A stretch of 64,000 bases of DNA from CAZZCU01 sp964652825. GTDB taxonomy: Bacteria > Bdellovibrionota_B > Oligoflexia > Oligoflexales > CAZZCU01. The stretch is from contig CAZZCU010000004.1 of the NCBI GenBank assembly GCA_964652825.1, positions 69,383-133,382 of the forward strand, written 5' to 3'. Shown one piece after another: positions 1 to 9,317 of the stretch. Under the pieces are notes generated by a model. It was not told the origin of the DNA. It was given only the letters and a program-made list of their open reading frames with translations, and ran no database searches. The position numbers and the translations under genes were made by a program. Within the stretch, counting starts at the first letter, position 1. The number at the start of each line of letters is the position of its first letter.

Positions 1-2548
1 CAATTACCACACCAATAGTCAGGCGGTTGCTGACAACGGCTATGATGAAGGGGTGAACATCGCCGAGGAGAACTCGCCGGTCAATAATGATCTGCAGGAT
101 CTCGAAGCCAGTTTGCTTGATCCCGAGCCGGCAATAGAATCAGTGCCGGTGCAGTCGGCGGTTGCCGAGTTGGTGCCGGAGAACATTGCACCCACGGTCG
201 AAAATATCGCCGTCGATAATGCTTTGGCGGTGGAGAATGCCGCACAATCAGCAGCACCTGCCGAGACCGTGACCGCGCCAAAGGTGCAGGAACTTTATCC
301 GGCGAATGCGACGCTGACCTGGGTCGGCTATGAGTATGATACTGCTGCTTCGCAGGTTCGTGTACAAATGGTGACTAAAGGCAAACCTCAGTTCACCATC
401 TTCCAGGAAATGAATAAGGCCCAACAGCCGGAATTGGTCGTGCGTTTTTACGAGACGGCGATTCGTCGCCGTATGCGTCGTGATATCGATGCAAGTGAGT
501 TTCGCTCGCCAGTGGCATATGTACGGATGCGAGACTTTAACGAAACGCAGGATGTCGATGTTGTTTTGACTTTGCGGGACGCTGTACAGCCGCGCATGGT
601 GACCAAGGATGGCAGCGTGATGCTGACCTTTGTCATCCCGGAGCGTTACAACGGACCAAAACCTATACCCGGACAACCGATTGCACGTGCCGAGAATCTG
701 GCTATGGCCAACGTTATGCCGTTGATCGAAGCCGGCAGTGATCAATTAGTGCAAAAACGTCCAAGTGTTTATAATCCGAATCCCGCGGCGCGTGTATTTC
801 GCGATGCTCCCGCCGACGGTGGTGGCATATTGCCAGCTATGGATACCAATCCTCCCGAGGCGATGCTTCCCGAAGCTTTACCCGATCTGCCCAGTGATGA
901 GATTCCTGAAGTCATGCCAATGGAAGGCGTGATGCGTTCGTTACCGCATGGCATCAAAGTCGTTGGTACGTTCGGCTTCTTGCAGGTGGCTCAGGATGTC
1001 GGGGTTGACGCCGCACCCACGGAATACGTTGGTCAGGATAGCGCCGATCCCACGCAGGTATTTAACGGTAAGCGCATCAGTCTGGACTTTGAAGGTACAC
1101 CGCTGGCTTTTGTGTTGAAAGCATTAGCCGATGGCAGCGAGATGAATTTCCTTATCGATCCGGCCGCGAGCAGTACCCTGGTTTCCATGAAACTCACGGA
1201 TGTTCCCTGGGATCAGGCATTGAAAGCAATCCTGGAAACTTATGCATTGGGCATGGCGCAAGTCGGCGACAATGTTATCCGCGTGTCGCGTCTTGAGCAA
1301 ATGAATGAGTATCTTGGTCATACGCGCAGCGCGCGCCGCATCAAGTCACAGGCGACACCGACGTCGATTTTAATCCTGCGTCTGAATTACGCCCTGACTA
1401 CCGAAATGCAGCCGCATATTCAGCGCTTACTGCAGGCCGAAGGCGATGATCGTTTTTCGGTGAATAGCGATGCACGTACCAATTCATTGATCGTTGAGGC
1501 GACGCCGCATGTTTTGGGTCGCGTTAAGACCATGATTGAACGGCTGGATTATCGCACGCCGCAGGTCGAAATTGTCGCGCGTATTGTCGAGGTATCGAAG
1601 AATCTTGGTAACTTCATGGGCGTCGCCTGGGGTACCGGTTTTAATTACGATCAGGGGCGGGGTTTAGGTTTTGGGTCGTTACCATATCCTAATGCTTTAG
1701 GTTCAACGTTTTCTGTAGATCCTGGCGTATCGGCGTCACCCAAAGTCGGTAATACCAGCATCCAAATCGGCAGTATTAACGGCTTATTTGATATCGATAT
1801 GTTGCTACGTATTGAGGAACAAAAGGGTGTTGCGGAAATTTTGCAGTCCACAAAAAATATCGTTCTGGATCGCCAGCGCGCCAACATCGCCGGCGGTAGC
1901 CGCGATGTATTTATCCCATCGGCGTCACCCGTGCAGATCACGCCAGCCAATGCTGCCGGCGGTGGTGGCACTGGATCGCAGGCAATCACGGTCGAAAACA
2001 TGCTGACCACGCAGGTGACACCGATGGTTCTTGCCGACGGCAATATCCAATTGGCGCTTGATATCTCTAGTCAGTTGCCGACCCCAATTACACCCGGGTC
2101 CTCGGCTGCCGCCTCACAAGCATCGCGAACGATGAATACGAATTTGATTGTTAAATCCGGCTCGACCGTGGTGATCGGTGGTATTCATTCGGCAACTAAA
2201 AATGAAGGCATGCAGGGGATACCGGTGCTGATGGATCTGCCAATTATCGGTGTGCTTTTCCGTGCTAAAACCCGCGCTGAATCGCAAACCGAGATGCTGG
2301 CGATGATCACGCCGACAATTTTGACGCCGTCAGCGACATCATCGGGCTCCGATACCGCCGGCGCTGCCTCTGCGTCGTCTTTGCTGAACAGCGCGCCGAG
2401 TAATGAGATGCCGCTGCAGAATGCCGGACAAGGAACGAGTAATTTCAACAATCAAGGCAACAACAGCGTCAATGAGTGGAACAACGGCGGACAAGCTAAC
2501 AATAGCCAGGGCATTGGTAACAACGAGAACGATACCGAAGCCATGTAA
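1..2548 (+). CDS. pilQ: Type IV pilus secretin PilQ (5' end outside window)
   Basis: Outer-membrane secretin through which the type IV pilus passes. The frame is open from base 2 with no stop upstream of the first GTG (53), so the gene starts before the window. Domains in order: an AMIN-like peptidoglycan-binding domain (about 290-650), a Pro/Glu-rich linker, an STN/N0-like domain (about 1075-1290), a secretin N1/NolW-like domain (about 1355-1590, with LILRLNYA) and the C-terminal secretin gate (about 1830-2330, with VVIGGI and the LPIIGVLF signature). The tail after 2340 is Ser/Ala- and then Asn/Gly-rich, low complexity, and longer than in typical PilQ. It is followed at once by a lipoprotein gene, whereas PilP would be expected upstream. 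The family call is firm; GspD-type secretins are less likely because of the AMIN domain. Confidence 0.93.
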   Translation, partial: NYHTNSQAVADNGYDEGVNIAEENSPVNNDLQDLEASLLDPEPAIESVPVQSAVAELVPENIAPTVENIAVDNALAVENAAQSAAPAETVTAPKVQELYPANATLTWVGYEYDTAASQVRVQMVTKGKPQFTIFQEMNKAQQPELVVRFYETAIRRRMRRDIDASEFRSPVAYVRMRDFNETQDVDVVLTLRDAVQPRMVTKDGSVMLTFVIPERYNGPKPIPGQPIARAENLAMANVMPLIEAGSDQLVQKRPSVYNPNPAARVFRDAPADGGGILPAMDTNPPEAMLPEALPDLPSDEIPEVMPMEGVMRSLPHGIKVVGTFGFLQVAQDVGVDAAPTEYVGQDSADPTQVFNGKRISLDFEGTPLAFVLKALADGSEMNFLIDPAASSTLVSMKLTDVPWDQALKAILETYALGMAQVGDNVIRVSRLEQMNEYLGHTRSARRIKSQATPTSILILRLNYALTTEMQPHIQRLLQAEGDDRFSVNSDARTNSLIVEATPHVLGRVKTMIERLDYRTPQVEIVARIVEVSKNLGNFMGVAWGTGFNYDQGRGLGFGSLPYPNALGSTFSVDPGVSASPKVGNTSIQIGSINGLFDIDMLLRIEEQKGVAEILQSTKNIVLDRQRANIAGGSRDVFIPSASPVQITPANAAGGGGTGSQAITVENMLTTQVTPMVLADGNIQLALDISSQLPTPITPGSSAAASQASRTMNTNLIVKSGSTVVIGGIHSATKNEGMQGIPVLMDLPIIGVLFRAKTRAESQTEMLAMITPTILTPSATSSGSDTAGAASASSLLNSAPSNEMPLQNAGQGTSNFNNQGNNSVNEWNNGGQANNSQGIGNNENDTEAM

Positions 2549-2599
2549 TGCAATAGACGTGGCGATGTAATGCGCGCCACAGCTACCACGAGGTCGAGT

Positions 2600-3160
2600 A
2601 TGATTACATTTAAAAACCGCAACCTTAGCTTAGCGATGGTAAGCGCGATGATGTTTATCGCCTGCGCCGCTGAACCTGAGGGTGACCCGGGACTTGGTAG
2701 TTTGGATTGTAGTGGCGCCAAGCTGGCCGCGCCGGAGTTTATCATTGAACCGGTCGCCACACCGGACTCGACCGAATGCGCGCAGATTGGTTTTTCCGGG
2801 GGCGTTGCGCGGCCGAAAATCTCGGTTACACTCCGGTTTCGTGTTTACGCCAATAAAAAGGATGTCTCCGGCCAAGACACCAAGTTCTTTAAAGCCGCGA
2901 TCAGTTTTAATCCCATTGTTGGCGGGAATTTCGATCAAGAAGAAACCAACGAAGAAAATCGTGATGATGCCAAGTATAGCGGTATTCGCACGCCGAAATC
3001 GGAGTGGTGTACGGATTCTTACGGTGTCGGCTCTATAGAAGTTGTTCCAGTCTGTCAGCAAGCCTCCGATAATAATATGTCGATTCAGATTCAGTCCGGA
3101 GCGAATTTTTCCGAAGTCGTGACCTTTTCCTTCAAGAAACCCGTCGAAGAGGAAGGCTGA
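2600..3160 (+). CDS. Predicted lipoprotein, unknown function
   Basis: Not recognised. The ATG at 2600 is preferred over an in-frame codon at 2570 because a Lys/Arg-containing hydrophobic signal follows it directly and ends in a lipobox-like FIAC at residues 19-22. The mature part is about 165 residues, rich in charged and polar residues, with three or four further cysteines that could form disulfides, and no known motif. It lies 51 nt after pilQ on the same strand. A pilus accessory role such as a pilotin is conceivable from position only. No sequence feature supports a specific function. Confidence 0.7.
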   Translation: MITFKNRNLSLAMVSAMMFIACAAEPEGDPGLGSLDCSGAKLAAPEFIIEPVATPDSTECAQIGFSGGVARPKISVTLRFRVYANKKDVSGQDTKFFKAAISFNPIVGGNFDQEETNEENRDDAKYSGIRTPKSEWCTDSYGVGSIEVVPVCQQASDNNMSIQIQSGANFSEVVTFSFKKPVEEEG

Positions 3161-3216
3161 TCAGGTTCGACACCTTAGAGCTGGCCTCGCGCACGCCCCT
3201 TTGCTATAAAAGTCGT

Positions 3217-4197
3217 ATGCAAGATCAATGGGTTGTTATTTTAAATAAATTGCCGCTATCACGGACCGAAAAAGCCGTGGTGAAGCGCTTTGAGGCTGAC
3301 CCCGCTGGCCGGGCGTTTCTGCCGGTTTCTGATATTCTTCGTTCGCATCGCAAGCATGAAGAAAGCCTTGAATTGCTGATGCAAGGCGTTCAGCGTCATC
3401 CACAATTCACCGTCGCGCGCGTGGTGCTGGCGCGTGAGCTCTATAATAAAGGCATGGTTACAGAGGCCTGGCAATTTCTCGAATCATCGCCGGTCTCCCT
3501 GCACGAAAATGTTCTGGCACAAAAACTCCGTCTCAAACTGGCCTTGTTGCAAGGTTTTGATGAATTTCTGCAGGCGACTTATCGGCATATGCAGGTTTAT
3601 CAGATGCTCGATGCAGATACCAAGGAACTGATGATAACTTACGAGGTGTCCGGTCCGCAGGTCGCGCGCGATCAGTTGATCAAGGAACTGCGCCAGCGTG
3701 GGATTGAAGTACATATTCCTGTTCATCAACCGATGCGGCCAGTGGATGATCGAAGTTCCAGCCATGGTCTGCCGGGCGGCAAACCGGCTTTTGCTCCGGT
3801 TAATCTGCAGCAGACCGATACCTTACTCAGGCCGCAAACGCACGAAGCGTTTCACGTTGTTCCATTGGCCGAGGTGTTTCAGCCCGGTGATAGTGCGGCA
3901 CTTGCTCCCAGCGTTGCCAGTAGCAGTAGCGTTGAACTTGATTCGACGACACTCGGTGAAATCTACGTTAAGCAAGGACATTACGCAAAAGCCCTGGCAA
4001 TATACAAACGCCTTTTGCATCTGGCGCCTAATAACGAGTTGTTGAAGCGACGCGTGATCGAGCTGGCGCGTCTCGAACGCGAACAGCGGGATACGGACAT
4101 GACGATTGATCCGAGCATGGTTGATTCCATGGAGACTGTGGAATTACTCGATCGCCAGATGCGTTTTTATAATCGTATTCTTGATCGCCTCACCTAG
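3217..4197 (+). CDS. TPR-repeat protein
   Basis: A 326-residue protein with helical tetratricopeptide-like repeats near the N-terminus (residues about 30-110) and a clearer TPR around residues 245-285 (LGEIYVKQGHYAKALAIYKR). The middle (about 165-235) is Pro/Ser-rich and probably disordered. There is no signal peptide or membrane helix, so a cytoplasmic scaffold is likely. It lies between a lipoprotein gene downstream of pilQ and aroQ, 8 nt before the latter. TPR proteins often assist type IV pilus assembly, but that role is inference. The exact partner cannot be read from the sequence. Confidence 0.75.
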   Translation: MQDQWVVILNKLPLSRTEKAVVKRFEADPAGRAFLPVSDILRSHRKHEESLELLMQGVQRHPQFTVARVVLARELYNKGMVTEAWQFLESSPVSLHENVLAQKLRLKLALLQGFDEFLQATYRHMQVYQMLDADTKELMITYEVSGPQVARDQLIKELRQRGIEVHIPVHQPMRPVDDRSSSHGLPGGKPAFAPVNLQQTDTLLRPQTHEAFHVVPLAEVFQPGDSAALAPSVASSSSVELDSTTLGEIYVKQGHYAKALAIYKRLLHLAPNNELLKRRVIELARLEREQRDTDMTIDPSMVDSMETVELLDRQMRFYNRILDRLT

Positions 4198-4205
4198 GTA
4201 TCGTC

Positions 4206-4709
4206 ATGGCCGCTGCCAAATCAACATCCGGCTCCGCGAAATCCGGCAATCGCCCGCTGAAGATTCTGATCGCGCACGGCGTGAATCTAGACTTGCTTGG
4301 CACACGCGAGCCGGATATTTATGGCTCGGCGACTGCCGATGATATCAATACGCTGTTGCAGCAAAAATTATCGGAGCTTTGTCAACTCGCCGGCGAGACC
4401 CGCCCAGTGGAATTACATTTTTTTCAAAGCAATGATGAAGCAGCGTTCTTGCAGAAATTGTCTGATGGCTGGCAGGGCTGCGTGATCAATGCTGGTGCTT
4501 GGACGCATACATCGCTGGCTATTGCTGATCGTCTGCGCGGCTTGCAGTTACCATACGTCGAAGTTCATCTATCGAATTTGGCGCGGCGTGAACCGTTTCG
4601 TCATCGTTCGTATTTGGCGGCGCATGCGCTTGGCACTGTGCATGGTCTTGGTGCTGACAGCTATATCAGCGGCTTATATGGTTTGCTGCGGTTTTTGGTA
4701 CAGCGCTAA
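4206..4709 (+). CDS. aroQ: Type II 3-dehydroquinate dehydratase
   Basis: Dehydrates 3-dehydroquinate to 3-dehydroshikimate in the shikimate pathway. The 167 residues match type II enzymes: N-terminal HGVNLDLLGTREPDIYG, FQSNDE, VINAGAWTHTS and EVHLSNLARREPFRH. The catalytic Asn of the first loop, the Arg and Tyr of REPxxYG and the His of EVHLSN are kept. The first loop reads HGVN where the family normally has NGPN. About 17 residues rich in Ala/Ser/Lys precede the core, slightly longer than usual. The stop overlaps the ATG of the next gene by one base (TAATG), which suggests translational coupling with pgeF. Confidence 0.93.
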   Translation: MAAAKSTSGSAKSGNRPLKILIAHGVNLDLLGTREPDIYGSATADDINTLLQQKLSELCQLAGETRPVELHFFQSNDEAAFLQKLSDGWQGCVINAGAWTHTSLAIADRLRGLQLPYVEVHLSNLARREPFRHRSYLAAHALGTVHGLGADSYISGLYGLLRFLVQR

Positions 4710-5431
4710 TGTCAGCCGTCGGCTCCTCCAGTCGAGATTTTATCGCCGATGTTTGCTGGCTGACTGATACAACACAGGTAAGATTTCCCACCGACCGCAT
4801 CGTGTCGGCTTTTTTGCCACAAGATCAAACTCCACCGGCGAACACACATTTTGCCAATCAGGTTCATGGTACCGACGTCGTCTTGTTGTCGCCGGCAACC
4901 GCGCCGCATGCCGCGCAGCGCTCGGCAGCGGATGCTCTTATCGCCACGGCGCCTGGACAAACTGTTGCCGTGAAAACCGCCGATTGTTTACCGTTGTTAA
5001 TCGCCGATCAGGATACGCGTGCGGTTGCCGTTGTGCATGCTGGTTGGCGCGGGTTATTTGCCGGTGTTCTGCAGAACACGATCGGGAGTCTCGAAGGGAT
5101 GGGCTGCCAACGCTCGCGACTATCGATCGTCATCGGTCCAAGCATTGGTCCAGCGCGTTTTGAAGTAGGGCCGGAGGTTGTTAGCGCGCTAACTCAGGCT
5201 TTGGATAAGGCCGGCGAGGCGACCATCAATTTATGTTTGTATAAGGGGCGCGCTGATCGCTGGCATATCGATTTGCAGATGGCGGCGTGCTTATTGTTAC
5301 GCGAGCAGCAAATCCCTGCCGACCAGATACAAGTCGTTCGCATCTGTACCTATGATAACGACGCCTTCGCCAGCTATCGTCGCAGCAGCGCAAATACCGG
5401 CCGCAACTGGTCCTACATCGGTATTCGTTAA
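4709..5431 (+). CDS. pgeF: PgeF/YfiH-family protein (peptidoglycan editing factor, laccase-domain)
   Basis: Member of the YfiH/PgeF family, once called polyphenol oxidase. The E. coli protein removes wrongly incorporated L-Ser-containing peptidoglycan precursors, and relatives also act on purine nucleosides. The conserved His-Cys-His metal/catalytic set is visible in NQVHGTDV, KTADCLPL and VVHAGWRG. The C-terminal NTGRNWSYIGI is also typical. Length (240 residues) is normal. The start codon overlaps the aroQ stop by one base. The gene ends 6 nt from the convergent malQ stop, with no visible terminator between them. Confidence 0.92.
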   Translation: MSAVGSSSRDFIADVCWLTDTTQVRFPTDRIVSAFLPQDQTPPANTHFANQVHGTDVVLLSPATAPHAAQRSAADALIATAPGQTVAVKTADCLPLLIADQDTRAVAVVHAGWRGLFAGVLQNTIGSLEGMGCQRSRLSIVIGPSIGPARFEVGPEVVSALTQALDKAGEATINLCLYKGRADRWHIDLQMAACLLLREQQIPADQIQVVRICTYDNDAFASYRRSSANTGRNWSYIGIR

Positions 5432-5437
5432 TTACAT

Positions 5438-6979
5438 TTAGTCCGCGGTTGGTGAGCGATCAAAGGCCGTCGTTACAGCCGCCAACTGGGTGGCAAGGTT
5501 TTTTGTTACCGCTTGCTGACGCATCCGCCACACCCAGTTGCCTTTGGCGGTTCCTGGAGTATTCATGCGGTATGCCGCGCCCAAGCCCAGGATATCCTGC
5601 ATCGGTGCGATCGTGGTGTTTGCCGCCGAACTCATCAGCATGCGCATGGCTCGCCAGTGAACATCGCGTGTTTCTGCTCCCAGAGCGCCGATCATGCGTG
5701 CCGCATCGTAGCTTTTCTGCCGTTTATTCTTGGCGGTATTGTGCTTAAACCAGCCGACGATCGTTTCATTGTCATGCGTGCCGGTGTAAGCGATACAGTT
5801 AGGAATATAATTATGGGGACGATGCAATTCGCCGCCGTCATTGTTGCCAAAACCAAACTGCAGGATGCGCATTCCCGGTAAATCAAACTGATCGCGCAGC
5901 GCCGCGACCTCTGGCGTCACCAGGCCGAGATCTTCGGCGATAAACGGCAAGTGTCCGAGTGCTTGTCGCATCTTGTTGAAAAAGTCGACGCTTGGCACGT
6001 ACTTCCAGGTTCCGGTTTTCGCGGTTTTGGCCGAGGCGGGGATTTCCCAATAACGATAGAAACCGATGAAGTGATCAATGCGCACAACATCGAACATATG
6101 CAGAAGCCGGCGGCAACGTTCGATCCACCAAGTGTAACCATCTTGTTGCAGATTATCCCAACGATAAAGCGCGTTGCCCCACAATTGACCATCTTTATTG
6201 AAATAATCGGGAGGTACACCGGCAACCACGTGCGGTTTATGTGTTTGGTCGAGACAGAAAAATTTTTGATGCGCCCAGACGTCGGCGCTTTCGTACGAGA
6301 CAAAGATCGGCAAGTCACCGATTAACTTGATGCCGCGCGCAGTTGCATATTTGCGCAATGCCTGCCATTGCCGGGAAAAACAAAACTGCAGGAACTCCAA
6401 AAACTCACATTCTTCTCGCAACTCGTCACGACAAGCCGCCAGTGCTTCTGGTTGGCGTTCGCGAATCGCCAACGGCCACTGCGACCAGTTTTTAGTGCCG
6501 AATTTTTCCGCCAGCGCGACGAAAAGAACATAGGAATTCAGCCAGGTTTGATTATCGTGGCAAAATTCCGCCAGCATGTTGGTATGGCGTTTGCTGCGTT
6601 TAAATGTCGCGAACGCCGCGCGTAACAGCGGCATTTTTATTTTGTATGCTTGCGGATAATTAACGCGCTCCAGACGACTTGCCGATTGCCCTGTTTTTGC
6701 CTGCCGAGGCGTTAGCCAACCATCGCGTACCAAAGCATCGATGTTGATTAACAGCGGCTCCGCCGCTAGCGAGCCGGGTGTTGAATAGGGTGAAAACCCC
6801 GATCCGATAGGATTTACCGGCAGCATTTGCCACCAGCTTTGCTTTGCTGCCTGGAGAAAATCCACAAACTTGAAAGCTTCTGGTCCGATATCACCGCAGT
6901 GATACGGACCGGGGAGCGAAGTTGGGTGGAGTAAGATGCCACTGCTTCGCCCCGGAAATGCCGATGAGAGTTGCTCCAT
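5438..6979 (-). CDS. malQ: 4-alpha-glucanotransferase (amylomaltase, GH77)
   Basis: Transfers alpha-1,4-glucan segments between maltodextrins or glycogen chains. The 513-residue protein has the GH77 hallmarks: GILLHPTSLPG at the N-terminus, the nucleophile Asp in VRIDHF (about residue 302), the acid/base Glu in IAEDLG (about 349) and the third carboxylate in GTHDNE (about 403). Length is normal for bacterial MalQ. Its ATG overlaps the stop of the upstream Deg protease by one base (TAATG on the minus strand), so the two are probably co-translated, an odd pairing. No other glycogen gene lies next to it, although a dikinase-like gene is at 22839-24878. Confidence 0.95.
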   Translation of the reverse strand: MEQLSSAFPGRSSGILLHPTSLPGPYHCGDIGPEAFKFVDFLQAAKQSWWQMLPVNPIGSGFSPYSTPGSLAAEPLLINIDALVRDGWLTPRQAKTGQSASRLERVNYPQAYKIKMPLLRAAFATFKRSKRHTNMLAEFCHDNQTWLNSYVLFVALAEKFGTKNWSQWPLAIRERQPEALAACRDELREECEFLEFLQFCFSRQWQALRKYATARGIKLIGDLPIFVSYESADVWAHQKFFCLDQTHKPHVVAGVPPDYFNKDGQLWGNALYRWDNLQQDGYTWWIERCRRLLHMFDVVRIDHFIGFYRYWEIPASAKTAKTGTWKYVPSVDFFNKMRQALGHLPFIAEDLGLVTPEVAALRDQFDLPGMRILQFGFGNNDGGELHRPHNYIPNCIAYTGTHDNETIVGWFKHNTAKNKRQKSYDAARMIGALGAETRDVHWRAMRMLMSSAANTTIAPMQDILGLGAAYRMNTPGTAKGNWVWRMRQQAVTKNLATQLAAVTTAFDRSPTAD

Positions 6980-8445
6980 TAAGGCCTCAGAGGGATGAAT
7001 AAAAATTGCCCGGTACGTTCAATACGTACCAAGGCCCGGCCGGAAGCTTTTATCAGATCATTTAATTTTTCGGGAGTGGTAACTGGTTGTTTACCGACCT
7101 GAACGATCAAATCACCGACCTGCAGGCCGGCTCGATCAGCAGGCGAATTCTGATCAACGGCTGTAACCACCAGGCCATTGCGGCTTTTGAGCTTATATTT
7201 GTTGCGAAGATTCTGATTCAGCGGTGCCAGCGCCATGCCGAGCGGCCGGCTGGTGGAGCCACCTTTGCTCTTGAAGTTCGCCATGCGTTCGTCATCAGGT
7301 CGGCTGGCGATGGTGACATTCGTCGTGTGTTCCTTGCCGTTGCGATAGTAGGTAAGCGTGGCTTTGGTGCCTGGCTTGAGCAGGCCGATTTCGCTGACCA
7401 GACTACCGTCGGAATCGACTTTGCGACCGTTCATTGTTGTGATGACATCACCAGCTTCGAGACCGGCTTTGTCCGCAGGACCACCTTTTTCGACACCGGA
7501 AACAAAGGTGCCGGTGACTTTCTCGGGGATCCCAAGCTCTTTGAGCATTTCCGGATCGGCGCCGCGTACCAGCTGGATGCCGATATAGCCGCGTTCGATT
7601 TTGCCGCCGTTGATCAGCTGCTCAGCGACGTTACGTGCGAGATTGGCAGGTACCGCAAAGCCGATGCCATTGTAAGCGCCCGAGCGCGAGAAGATCGCGG
7701 TGTTAATGCCGATCGCCTGACCAGCGGCATTGACCAGTGGGCCGCCGCTGTTGCCGGGGTTGATCGCGGCATCCGTCTGGATGAAGTTGCCAAGCTCGGT
7801 GATGTTGAGACTGCCGCGACCCATCGCCGAAACAATGCCGAACGACAAGCTGGATTCCAGACCAAACGGCGCGCCGACGGCAACAACAAAATCACCAACC
7901 GAAGCTTTATCCGAATCGCCCAGTGGCAGAGTACCGAGATTTTGTTTTTTGAAGTTTTTATCTTTGATCTGCACAACCGCGACGTCGGTGTTTTTATCTT
8001 TGCCGACGACGACGGCTTGATAAGATTGACCGGTAGCGACTTTCACCGAGATTTCATCGGCATCTTCCACGACGTGATTGTTAGTCAGAATATAGCCTTT
8101 ATCCAGATCGATGAAAAATCCCGAGCCGATCCCGCTTTGTTTGCGTTCCTGTTGCGGTTGTTGTGGGATCATGCCGGGGCCTTGCGGGCCAAAAAAGAAA
8201 TCAAACGGATTGATCGTGCCCATTGGGCCGCCACGTACGATTTTTGAGATCGAGACAAAAACCACGGCTTTGTTGGCTTCGGCGGCGATGTCGGTGACGG
8301 CTTTAGAAATGCGTTGCAGCAGTACACGGTTTTCGTTGCTGACGTTACCTTCAGCCGGTGCGGGAACCTGATACTTTGCTGCGTATATGGATGCTGGTGA
8401 GAGTGCGACAACTAGCGTGAGTAAGAAAGTATAAAACGTTTTCAC
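6979..8445 (-). CDS. Deg/HtrA-family periplasmic serine protease
   Basis: Envelope quality-control protease of the DegP/DegQ/MucD type. I place the start at the GTG at 8445, giving 488 residues. It has a strong TGGAGGA Shine-Dalgarno 8 nt upstream and begins a clean signal peptide ending SIYAA, and the longer frame to 8520 would run almost into a candidate -10 box. The catalytic triad is His124 (TNNHVV), Asp154 (NTDVAV) and Ser233 (GNSGGP). Two PDZ domains follow (about 270-360 and 395-480). A flexible Gln/Pro-rich loop lies before the protease core, as in DegP. I cannot decide between degP, degQ and mucD from this alone. Confidence 0.95.
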   Translation of the reverse strand: MKTFYTFLLTLVVALSPASIYAAKYQVPAPAEGNVSNENRVLLQRISKAVTDIAAEANKAVVFVSISKIVRGGPMGTINPFDFFFGPQGPGMIPQQPQQERKQSGIGSGFFIDLDKGYILTNNHVVEDADEISVKVATGQSYQAVVVGKDKNTDVAVVQIKDKNFKKQNLGTLPLGDSDKASVGDFVVAVGAPFGLESSLSFGIVSAMGRGSLNITELGNFIQTDAAINPGNSGGPLVNAAGQAIGINTAIFSRSGAYNGIGFAVPANLARNVAEQLINGGKIERGYIGIQLVRGADPEMLKELGIPEKVTGTFVSGVEKGGPADKAGLEAGDVITTMNGRKVDSDGSLVSEIGLLKPGTKATLTYYRNGKEHTTNVTIASRPDDERMANFKSKGGSTSRPLGMALAPLNQNLRNKYKLKSRNGLVVTAVDQNSPADRAGLQVGDLIVQVGKQPVTTPEKLNDLIKASGRALVRIERTGQFLFIPLRP

Positions 8446-8523
8446 CCAGGTGATCCTCCATTTGGCGTTTTCTTTTGCCAGCAAAGACATGAGAAAGACG
8501 AGCGACAAAAAAATCGTCAAAAA

Positions 8524-8551
8524 AGTATACTCGTTCAGAAGTGAAAGTCAG
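8524..8551 (-). promoter_or_regulatory. Candidate sigma70-type promoter of the Deg protease gene
   Basis: On the minus strand TATACT (8529-8524) lies 16 nt downstream of CTGACT (8551-8546), five and four matches to the consensus hexamers. It would give a leader of about 70 nt before the GTG at 8445. No sigmaE-type GAACTT/TCTGA pair with correct spacing was found, although such control is common for this gene family. Confidence 0.45.
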
Positions 8552-8676
8552 TTAAGAAAATGAGAAAACTATCTTGATCATAAGACATTGATATTATTGA
8601 ATAAATAAAGTTATTTTGCGGGTGTTCTCAAGTTGCGGCGGTCTAAGCCCGATATTAGCTAACGATAGGGGGCGAA

Positions 8677-9243
8677 ATGCGCTGGTTGGGACTCTACATC
8701 GTAGTGGCACTAATACTCGCAGGGCTGAACGGTTGTGGCGATACCGAGGGGCGGAGTGGTCTGCGTAGCGACGGCAAGGGTAAGTTAATCCCTGGTGGTC
8801 CCAGTCCCGACGGTGATGACGACGGCAATCCCGAGATCCCAAAAGCCGTTGATAAGGCCGGAGTCGATTTTGAAAACGACCCCACGTCCACCTCACCTGA
8901 CTATGCTGATGCCTTAATCTGCGTGGAAGGCAAATTACATTTGTACGAAAACAGTAAAAAACTGGTTGTTACGCAGGATGGTACGATCAAAATTTCTTTT
9001 AAGAATCCGTCCGCCTGTGAGCATCGTTTTAACATCGCCAAGAAATCCGCTTCCGATGCCGTGCTCATGACTCAGGAGCAGGCCGACACCATGGGTGCCA
9101 CTGTTGATTTGGAATTCGTCGCCAGCGCCGACAATATTCTTGAGATAACTTTGCTGAGCAAAGATTGCGCCGGTACCGTCTCGCAACTCGATATGGCGCA
9201 TACCGGTCAATGGACGCGTTTGAGCGCGAATACCTGTAATTAG
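8677..9243 (+). CDS. Predicted lipoprotein, unknown function
   Basis: Not recognised. A strong AGGGGGCG ribosome site precedes the ATG. The signal sequence ends in LNGC at residues 17-20, a good lipobox. Residues 25-65 are Gly/Asp/Pro-rich and look like a flexible tether. The remaining 120 residues alternate polar and hydrophobic residues as in a beta sandwich and contain four cysteines. The gene diverges from the Deg protease across 231 nt. A hairpin follows the stop codon directly. Confidence 0.7.
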   Translation: MRWLGLYIVVALILAGLNGCGDTEGRSGLRSDGKGKLIPGGPSPDGDDDGNPEIPKAVDKAGVDFENDPTSTSPDYADALICVEGKLHLYENSKKLVVTQDGTIKISFKNPSACEHRFNIAKKSASDAVLMTQEQADTMGATVDLEFVASADNILEITLLSKDCAGTVSQLDMAHTGQWTRLSANTCN

Positions 9244-9268
9244 TCCCTGGTGCTTTTGCGCCAGGGAC
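9243..9268. terminator. Strong hairpin between convergent genes
   Basis: An 11-bp stem including one G-T pair (9243-9253 with 9258-9268) closes a TTTT loop. It sits immediately after the lipoprotein stop and in front of the convergent prlC stop. There is no long T-run after the stem, so it may work as a bidirectional or rho-assisted terminator, or protect the mRNA 3' end. Confidence 0.5.
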
Positions 9269-9302
9269 GTGTCCTGATGAGCGTAGCGAGGAAGGATCTT
9301 CC
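9269..9302. repeat. Intergenic repeat copy, GTC-CTGA-GCG-AGCG-AAGGATCT type
   Basis: This spacer carries a degenerate copy of a sequence that recurs after other stop codons in the window (49081-49113 and, partially, 19409-19434). It shares TCCTGATGAGC and GAAGGATCT-like words. Similar non-coding words are widespread in bacterial genomes. Function unknown. Confidence 0.4.
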
Positions 9303-9317
9303 ACGCTTTACCTACGT

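Noticed and set aside
7087..8247. Long open frame of 386 codons on the plus strand
   Set aside because: It is the antisense shadow of the Deg protease, whose triad and PDZ domains are unmistakable on the minus strand.
8446..8520. Longer Deg protease start at 8520
   Set aside because: The GTG at 8445 has a strong ribosome site and begins a proper signal peptide. The longer start is only a few bases from a candidate -10 box.
8524..8551. SigmaE-type promoter for the Deg protease
   Set aside because: A TCTGA word is present, but no GAACTT-like -35 sits about 16 nt upstream.
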